64,000 nt of DNA from Sciurus carolinensis. Taxonomy: Eukaryota; Chordata; Mammalia; Rodentia; Sciuridae. This document shows, one piece after another, positions 57,066 through 64,000 of this stretch (its first letter is position 1; the number at the start of each line of letters is the position of its first letter). The notes beneath the pieces are model-generated. The model was not told where the DNA came from, made no database searches, and was given only the letters and a program-made list of their open reading frames with translations. Location: assembly GCF_902686445.1 (NCBI RefSeq), contig NC_062213.1, positions 8,987,241 to 9,051,240 of the forward strand, read 5' to 3'. The translations under genes and the position numbers were made by a program.

Positions 57066-57268
57066 ATTGCAGGATCACATGGGTCATGCAGTCATACAGG
57101 TACATGAGGTAATAATGTCTGTTTCACTCTACTATCAATACGTAAATTCAGAAAAATGAGAAATTATACTCTTTATGTATGATCTATCAAAATGTATAAA
57201 TGCATTCTACTGTCATGTACAACTAATTAGAACAAATAAAATTTTAAAAAATTAAAAAATGTTGACTT
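57058..57268 (+). mobile_element. Rodent LINE-1 3' end (sense) with target duplication
   Basis: The insert (57066-57260) holds 'gcattctactgtcatgtac' and 'aactaattagaacaaataaaatt', ending in an A-rich tail. 'gttgactt' occurs on both sides (57058-57065 and 57261-57268). It is the sense equivalent of the copy at 10575. Confidence 0.8.
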
Positions 57269-57359
57269 TTTGACTTATTTATTGTGATCACATGTGTATT
57301 CAGATATTTATGAACTTTGCCTTTTCCTTGATAACTGTTCCATTTGCCCTTCTTGATAA

Positions 57360-58260
57360 AGTTGATAATCTATTTTAAAAATTCTTCTGTCAAAAATCAT
57401 ATCTTGGCATTTGCAATAGGATTATAATCTTTATCCACTGATTCAATGCAACATCAACCAGGTTACTTTTGTAGCCTTGAAAATTAATTCTAAAATTTAC
57501 ATGGAGTTTCAAGGAAGCTAGAATATCCAAGGCAATATTTAAGTGAAAAACAAAAACAAAATCAGATTACTTTCATCTGATTCCAATCTTACAATACAAA
57601 AATACAAGAAAAGGAAATAGAACCGAGGGAACTTTTGATAGAATAAACAAAATGGCCTAACATTTGGTAATTGAATTTGTAGGAAGAAAAAAGAATGAGG
57701 CCAGGGAAGCAAAAATATGATAAATCAATAAAGGCAAAAATATCCCCAAAGTTGATGGAAACATCAAACTGAAGACCCAGATTTGGAGCAAATTCCAAGT
57801 AGGATAAATACAAAGAAAAACTCAGAAACCTCAGAGTCAAATTGAAGCTTAAAACAAACAAACAAAAAAAATTTAAAGAATTCAAATAATCAGTTAAAAA
57901 TAAAAATAAAGAGAAAACCTGGATATTAACCAGAGAATAAAAACAAAGAGGCAAGCAATGATAAGAATAATGGAGTAGCTGGATTTTCACCTAGTCTTAG
58001 GTACCAAGAGTCAATGAAGCAAGCTTGAAGGTGGAAGAAAAAGCATCCCTACCTGCAAATATATACCAACAAAGACTTGGATGGAACAATGTTGGGTAAA
58101 AGTCAAGTTTAGTGAAAGTGAAGTCAATGAATCTGCAATATACAAAGGCTAAAGGACTTCTTAAGCTGGAGGGAAATAATAAAACAAGAAAATGTGTATT
58201 TAACAGAAGGGATAAAGTCCAACAGAAATGTTAAACAAGAGGGTTAGCAGATAATTGACT
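57360..58260 (+). mobile_element. Old L1/HAL1-type fragment (sense)
   Basis: 'gattcaatgcaacatcaacc' and 'aaaatttacatggagtttcaagg' (57440-57515) are decayed ORF2 text in sense. The A-rich part 57640-58260 ('gagagaataaaaac'-like phrasing, 'gataagaataatggagtagctgg', 'aggacttcttaagctggagg') looks like HAL1/L1 distal sequence. A 133-codon minus frame here is an artefact of A-richness. Confidence 0.6.
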
Positions 58261-58798
58261 ATTTTTTTCAATTTTTACAATTGACTCCTTAAAGAAAAAA
58301 CAATTTTACTGTAAGGTATAATGTATCACATAGATAGGTATAAATCTTATCCACAAATATCATCACAGATCCGACCCCAGAAAAATGTTTGACCAATTAT
58401 CGAGGTACCCATGACCAAGTCAAGTCAACACATGAAATTGGGCAACATAACTATGCATCTAAGAACAGTTTCGTCTTTACAAAACAATATGTGATAATAC
58501 TAAAATTTAAGTATAATTCTACATTCACAGTTAGAGATATTACCAACCTTTTGTTGTTAATTTGTGCAATAAGTAGAAACAAATCATGGCACAACTGTTC
58601 AGTGAGCTTTCCACTTCTGATATTGTTCTAGATTTTCCCTTTGGTTCTTCTCTGTAGTTTATATTTCTCTGCTGAGATTCCTGATCTATTCCCTCAAATA
58701 CACATCCTTTCTTGAACATAATTTTGATAGCTCTTCTGAGGTTCTCATCTGCTTATTCCATCACCTGAGGCAACTCAGAGACAGTTTCTATTGATCAC
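58261..58798. other. Unassigned AT-rich DNA
   Basis: No gene or firm repeat recognised. Confidence 0.45.
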
Positions 58799-59313
58799 TG
58801 CGTTAGTCTGCTTCTCACGGCTGTGACGCCAATACCTGATCAGAACAACTTAGAGGAGAAGAAGTTTACCTGAGCTCAGAAATGTCGGTCTAGCCAGCTT
58901 ACTCCATTGCTCTGGGCCTAAGGTGAGGCAGAACATTATGGTAGAATGGGGTGGTGGAAGAAAACTGCTCGGCTCAGGGAAGTCAAGAAGGAGAGAGAGA
59001 AAGAGACAGAGAGAGAGACAGAGAAAGAGAGAGAGAGAGAGAGAGGGAGAGAGAGCAGGAGTCAGGGACAAAGGGACAAAATATAATCTTCATGGAAACC
59101 CTAGTGACCTACTCTCTCCACTCATGACCCACCTACCTATAGTTACCACCCTGTAGTCTATTGGAATGATTTATCTATCAAATGAATTAATTCACTAATT
59201 AGGTTACAACTTTTATAATCTAATTATTTCACTTCTTTATAATCTAATTATTTATTCCTGCATTGGTTCACACATGAGCTTTTGGGGAGACACCTCATAT
59301 GCAGAGCACAACA
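58799..59313 (-). mobile_element. MaLR-type LTR (antisense) with GA expansion
   Basis: Opens 'tgcgttagtctgcttctcac' and contains 'ggcctaaggtgaggcagaac', 'catgagcttttggggagacacctcatatg' near its end. A GA tract of about 67 bp (58990-59056) lies at the same LTR position as in the copy at 52651. A local duplication of 'ctttataatctaattattt' type occurs near 59210-59250. Edges are approximate. Confidence 0.82.
58990..59056. repeat. GA-rich microsatellite inside LTR
   Basis: (GA)n with CAGA and AAGA interruptions, about 67 bp. Confidence 0.93.
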
Positions 59314-60089
59314 ATTTGAATGTGTATCTAGGTCACATTTTTTCTGCTTCTTTGCATTTGTAGCGTATATTTCTTATTGTACGCTGGGTCTCATGGATCT
59401 ATGATCCAGATGCATAATTCATGTGATTATGCTCAACAATGGCATTTTGTATATGAGAAAAATAAAGTTTCAGAAATTGGCTGAAACTTTCATAACAAAG
59501 ATGCCCTAGAGACCAGCTTCGCATTCCAATCTTTTTATCTTTTCACCAAAATAATGGCTCTAACGCATATCATTATGACTGGCCACTCTGTTAAAACATG
59601 CCTTCTGCTTTTGGAAGGATAAACACTGATAACCTGTATGTCCCCAAGTGATTGTGACGATCAGGTGCTCCTAGGTCCCCAGTTATCTCTTTTAGCAAGC
59701 CCTCTAGACAATCAGAGAAAGACCAGGAAACCTGGAGGGTTTTCATTATCAGGAAGACTTTTCCAAAGAGCCACAACAAAGAGATCCGGACCCTGGGGAG
59801 CTTGAGCCTCCTCACGGCCACTGGCGCCTGGGAGGAGACCACAGGCATTGCTCTCTCCTTCTTGTGCACCTCGATTCCTCTGTTGTCATCAGCTCTAATA
59901 ATAACAGCAACCTCACAGGATCGTTTTAAAGATGAAAGGAGATGGATTGTGCTAGAATTTGAGGTTCGTGGCAAAGATGTGATAAATATTTTTTGATCCC
60001 AAATATAAGACTGTACCAAGGATAAGGGAAGGAGCCAAAACCAAGCTTTGAGTTGAAATAGCGAGGATTCTCTGGTAGCTTGCAAACTG
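59314..60089. other. Unassigned DNA with a 164-codon minus frame
   Basis: A minus frame at 59591-60085 is the longest here. It starts at an internal ATG, has no recognisable domain or signal, and part of its far side (59890-59980) resembles a decayed MIR. I do not call it a gene. Confidence 0.4.
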
Positions 60090-60205
60090 GTACATTTGTG
60101 AGTCTCAGTTTCCTTATTTCTGAAATGGGAATGATATTGACTATCATGTGGGGAAGCAGAACAGATTAACTGAAATGATCACATAAAAAGACCAGACTTG
60201 GGCCT
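60090..60205 (+). mobile_element. MIR SINE relic (sense)
   Basis: 'gtgagtctcagtttccttatttctgaaatgggaatgatattg' phrasing is the sense MIR core. Confidence 0.75.
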
Positions 60206-60368
60206 GCTACAAAACCCTCCGTATAATTAATTTTAGAATTTTTTGCTTAACATTAATCTTTTGTCTTGTGTTCTTATTCAAATATATGATGTTCTCATTT
60301 TCTGAGGATTTAGGCAAAAAAAAAAAATCACAGTTATTCTTAATCCATTCACATACGTGCACACACAT

Positions 60369-60370
<2 letters not shown>

Positions 60371-60404
<34 letters not shown>
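60371..60404. repeat. (AC)17 microsatellite
   Basis: Pure AC run flanked on the left by shorter ACAC and TG motifs. Confidence 0.95.
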
Positions 60405-60406
<2 letters not shown>

Positions 60407-61949
60407 CTTACTTCTGCTTCCTTCCTTCCCACATTTTCCTTTCTGCATTTTCTTTCTGCTTTAGGCTCAAGTGGATTAACTACTTCTGAGCATTAGAGAC
60501 TTAGATGAATCCTCCCGTGGAAATCTCATCACAGATGGTTGGGAGCCACGCTGATTAGAATGCTTACACTGTGCCAGCGCTAGGACACGTTTAGAGGTGA
60601 GAAAGATAAAAATATTTCTTTCTTAAGCTGAGGATTTCCCAGAAGATAATAGGAAAAGAGTCTAAATCAAGGTTAAAAATGAATACATTATCTGTTTGAT
60701 GTTTACCCATTGGTAGGTCTTATAAGTTAAGAAGAAAGTGATATCTTTGAGGAGGCTCACATTTAAAATCAGTTATGAACAAAATCCAATGGTGCTGAGT
60801 GTTTGCATTAGATAAGCTCCCCAAAGCCTGACTCCCAAAGGGAGCGGTCTCACAGTTCCTTCTGTGATCCTTCCTACCACTCCACCAATGCAGCACAGGG
60901 GTGGGCTGGACCATGGGGGCTCTGCCCAGCCGCCATCAACTCAGCAACCCCAGCAGTTCCCACGCACTCTGTGAGCAGCCTCCTCTTTATTTGCAAACCA
61001 AGAGGGTTGGCATCACTGTGAGATCCTCCTCTTTCGATCCCCACATGCCGGCCTATCTCTGCTCTCCGTATTGCTCCTGAAGGCCATGTCAATAGCTCTC
61101 CTACTTCTCGTTATGCCCCCACTGGGATCATGTAGTCTACAGAAATAGAGTTTGCAGTAGTTGTTGGGGCAGAAAGAGGTAACTGTTCACGGAATACCTC
61201 TGTGTGCCATGATGTTTCCTAGTTTCCTTTCAAGTTAGACTGAGGACAAGTGACATCTGAGCCAATCAATGCTCTCCATGGTCTCAAGAGGCAAGGTGCA
61301 CCTCCGTTGCAGCTTGAATTTCCTTAATGACCATGCGTTCCTACTTCTGTGAACATGGAGACAGCTGCTTCACCCACATTAGACTTTCTCTGAGTTGGAA
61401 ACAAACCTGTATTATGTTGTACTATGAGCATCGAGGGCTTCTTTGTTATCACAGCAGAACAGAGCACAGCCTAACTCTTGAAGATGCCAACTTTTTGAAA
61501 TTTTAAAAATTCACATAAAAATTTTGATTGTGAGGTTTATTTTAAAAACTAGAAAATCTCAGGTGCTGGGTTTCAATACTTGCCGGGCAAACCTCTGCTG
61601 CCAGTCAGGACACGTGCCGTCTCCTTTACCATGGTCTTTCCCTTTCCCGTTATTCCATCATCTGCCAGACTGCTCAGTGTATTTGAGTTTTTGATCTCTG
61701 GCCTGTGGAAGACAATTCAACCCATCTAATATGTCCTAGATGCCCTTCCTGGTTTGTCCCTGCAGACTTGAAGTCCACCACCAAATACACCAGTGGAATT
61801 GCACAGGCAGCAGATGCTCAAAGATTTCATTGCATCTCATGCCTCCAGTATTTTGATGTCTGCCTTGAGTGCCCTTGCTGCCTTTTTAATTTGGTGGATT
61901 CTTCTTCATTTTTCAATATCTGCCTCTGTTTTATTTCACTGGGAAATCT
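60405..61949. other. Unassigned DNA with a possible old MaLR LTR at 61210-61490
   Basis: The part near 61385-61490 ('gttggaaacaaacctgtatt', 'gggcttctttgttatcacagcag', 'agcctaactc') resembles the 3' end of an old MaLR LTR in sense. The rest shows no gene or repeat that I recognise. Confidence 0.35.
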
Positions 61950-62100
61950 CTCCCATGTCCTTGTTTCCTCCCAAGCAGAAAGACCCCTCCACTCCCACAC
62001 TTAACCCCTTGCTGTCTCATCTACCTAACTCTCAGTCCATGGTGTGGTGCCTGACACAGGAAAGGTACCTACATGGGTGATCATGGGTTAACTGCTGAAT
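61950..62100 (+). mobile_element. Possible L2 3' end (sense)
   Basis: 'tccatggtgtggtgcctgacacagg' phrasing followed by a 'gggttaactgctgaat' end has the order of the L2 terminus. Weak. Confidence 0.35.
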
Positions 62101-62589
62101 GGTGGAATTTGTTTTTCGAATTTCAAAGCGTTGCAGGCACACAGTAATGATTCAAACAGTACAGAAAGCTCCTGGTGGAATTGAAAGCTGTCCCCTCCCC
62201 AGTCTTAATGCCACTATTCAGAAACTGCCTCTTTCATACCATTCCTGCTCTTGGTTATTCCATTGTTGGCCTGTGGGCTCCAGGTGCTGTGCTTAAACTG
62301 TGTTTCCTGATTGATTGCTTCCCCTTCTCCCTCTGTCCTCTTCCCGGCATTCGATAGTTCCGTCTGCTGTCTTTACCACTCTAATAATAAGCTTAAACTC
62401 CTTTTTCTATTTCGTTTGATGGTTTATTAAATTTACCTTCCCTTTCTTCATTTTTCCTCCCCCGCAACCGCCATCGCCTCATTCTGAAGACGACTTTCCA
62501 CACTGTTGCTGTTCATAGTTATATTATGTTCTTCCCCCTAATCAAGTCATTCTAATGATTTTCTTTATCCTTACTTCAAAATAATATGC

Positions 62590-62760
62590 CCCTTCTCCAA
62601 CCCTCTGATCTTCACCTCACCATCCTTGGCCCATCCAGGCCTGCCCTGCCCTTCAAGACCCAAGAGCCCCTTGTCCTCTGCTGGGAAGGCTTCCAGACAA
62701 GCCTGCTCCTCCTTCCTTTCAAGCCTGTTTTCTCTGCTGTGTCCTAAATCATCATGAAGA
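62590..62760 (+). mobile_element. L2 LINE fragment (sense)
   Basis: 'cccttcaagacccaagagcccc' then 'tctgctgggaaggcttccag' matches the L2 segment that precedes its 3' end. Strongly diverged. Confidence 0.5.
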
Positions 62761-63059
62761 AAGGGCAGCTGGGAGCTGACTCAGGGACTGTCCCAAGCAC
62801 TCTGTGTATAAAAAGAAATATGGTCTTGTAAGCTAAGTAAATCAGGAGGCAACATTTTTCTTTGTAGACACAGATTAGACTTAATAGAGTGAATTAGTAA
62901 ATCCAGAAAGGGGCCTGACTTGGAGCCAAGACCATCATTTTTATAACAATGAGATGCTTCTAAGGCTAATTCAGTTGTCCTCAGAGCTTCTAGGTTCACT
63001 GAGGAAGCAGCCACTGCAGGAGACACGGGCAAGCAGAAACACCTTGGGTTTTGCAATAT

Positions 63060-63175
63060 CATTAACTCGGCCCTGGAAAACTGGACTCCTGGGTCCCTGA
63101 CTCGAATCTTCCAGTTGTTGGCTGGACAACCACACGCAAATGGGCTTAATCTCTCTGAACTTCTCCAAGAACTTG
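63060..63175 (+). mobile_element. MIR SINE relic, 5' half (sense)
   Basis: 'ggactcctgggtccctgactcgaatcttcc' phrasing and 'caaatgggcttaatctctctgaacttc' are the MIR 5' body in sense. Confidence 0.65.
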
Positions 63176-64000
63176 AGAGGTTTGGGGTCATTCCCCAGGT
63201 CACTTTATACCTAGCAGGCAATGCTATCATTTCCTTGGTAAAGATGCTGAGGTCTCCTTTCCCTACAGGTCACATGTGCTCTCAAGGATGAAGGGACTCC
63301 TGGTGACTTGCTTCATGCACATCGGTTGTTGAATGCACCTAGCCCTTACTCTCATTTCTTTTGGCGATCTATGATTATTCTATAGGAACATATTGGAGGG
63401 GCTGACCACGACTCTCATCCCTGGATTGAGCGTATGATTTGGTCTCAGCCAACTAGCATGTTCCAACCACCCAGCCACAAATCTCACTCTAAGAAGGGAA
63501 AGGACCCAGCAGTGATTCAAGCTGTTTCTCAGATACTCTTGGGGAGACACCTCGATACTGAGATTATAGTACAGAGAATCATCTGTATTGATTGAATCCT
63601 CCTGAAAATAGATCCTGAGAGGAGAATTGGATTCTGGTCATTTATTTGGGAAATCTCCCAGGAAGAAGGAAAAAGGAAGTAGGGAAAGTAATGAGAGGGA
63701 AAAAGGAAAACCCAATGTCAGGGTGTGTTTTCATGTCTCAGCACAATAACCAGCAAGATTTGATTCAGTCAGAATATTGCCACACCCTGAGGCCTGTCCA
63801 CTGAAGAATGGGAGGCTAGGGACATCCATCCACACAGCTCTGTCTTTCTGCTGATGGCAAGTCCCCCACACTATAGGGCTACCCTTGCATTTAGACCAAC
63901 AAGGCTCTTGCAACACTAAAGGCTCTGTGTGCAAAAAGTACAGTCTTGACTTGCACTAAGCACTGCGTGTGGGATGCTCTCAGTGGGCAGTGAGGATGAG
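63176..64000. other. Unassigned DNA to window end
   Basis: No gene recognised. The segment from 63600 ('ggtcatttatttgggaaatctccc') resembles the start of an old interspersed repeat I cannot name. Confidence 0.4.

Noticed and set aside
57589..57990. 133-codon minus frame rich in Leu, Phe and Ser
   Set aside because: It is the complement of an A-rich sense L1/HAL1 fragment.
59591..60085. 164-codon minus-strand open frame
   Set aside because: No domain or signal, no splice or promoter context, and one end overlaps a likely MIR remnant. Frames of this size occur by chance in 64 kb.
1..64000. CRISPR arrays, phage, plasmid or bacterial operons
   Set aside because: No regularly spaced direct repeats, no ribosome-binding-site organised genes, and the repeat content is mammalian.

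Overview
This is vertebrate nuclear DNA from a rodent, most likely a squirrel-family genome (ground squirrel or marmot type). The species call is an inference. It rests on a B1-dID composite SINE at 17404, several ID SINEs, and LINE-1 3' ends of a kind I associate with Sciuridae, all seen beside ancient mammalian repeats (MIR, L2, L1M, MLT1/MLT2 LTRs, a Tigger/MER2 fossil). There is no bacterial or viral gene organisation, no CRISPR array, no rRNA or tRNA gene and no operon. I find no open reading frame I would call a real protein-coding gene. The reading frames of about 60-200 codons are what random stops give in 64 kb of mammalian DNA, and many lie inside repeats. The window is therefore intergenic or, equally possible, the inside of a long intron.

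Layout. 0.4-3.2 kb: old L1 pieces in antisense, TA/CA microsatellites, and the 3' end of a probable processed retrocopy. 3.2-9.4 kb: mostly unassigned DNA with one MIR and a CpG-dense patch near 8.8-9.2 kb. 9.4-18.8 kb: MaLR/MLT1 LTRs, MIRs, a squirrel L1 3' end, the B1-dID SINE and a possible conserved block at 11.9-12.2 kb. 18.8-20.9 kb: an ancient antisense L1M broken by two younger L1 insertions, one of which is inverted in the twin-priming manner. 22.9-24.3 kb: an old L1/HAL1-type fragment in sense. 26.0-27.5 kb: a younger L1 3' end and a second probable retrocopy on the minus strand. 28.3-31.8 kb: a long antisense L1M with nested ID SINEs. 33-49 kb: LTRs (an MLT2-like ERVL LTR, a MaLR LTR with a perfect 5-bp target duplication, MLT1 LTRs), MIR/L2 relics and long unassigned stretches that include several candidate conserved noncoding blocks. 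49.5-59.3 kb: a dense repeat palimpsest (ID, MaLR, Tigger/MER2, L1M, B1-dID, L1) including two LTRs that each carry an expanded GA tract. 59.3-64 kb: MIR, L2 and unassigned DNA.

The elements do not work together as a system; they record successive insertions. Nesting gives relative ages: L1M fossils are interrupted by MaLR LTRs, younger rodent L1s and ID/B1-dID SINEs. The large L1M fossils are all antisense to the + strand, which would fit an intron of a gene transcribed left to right but proves nothing. I did not find a new biological system. The items most worth checking are the two retrocopies, the twin-primed L1, the GA expansions in two LTR copies, the CpG cluster and the candidate conserved blocks. 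Family names come from memory of consensus sequences without any search, and repeat edges are accurate to about 10-50 bp unless a target-site duplication is stated.
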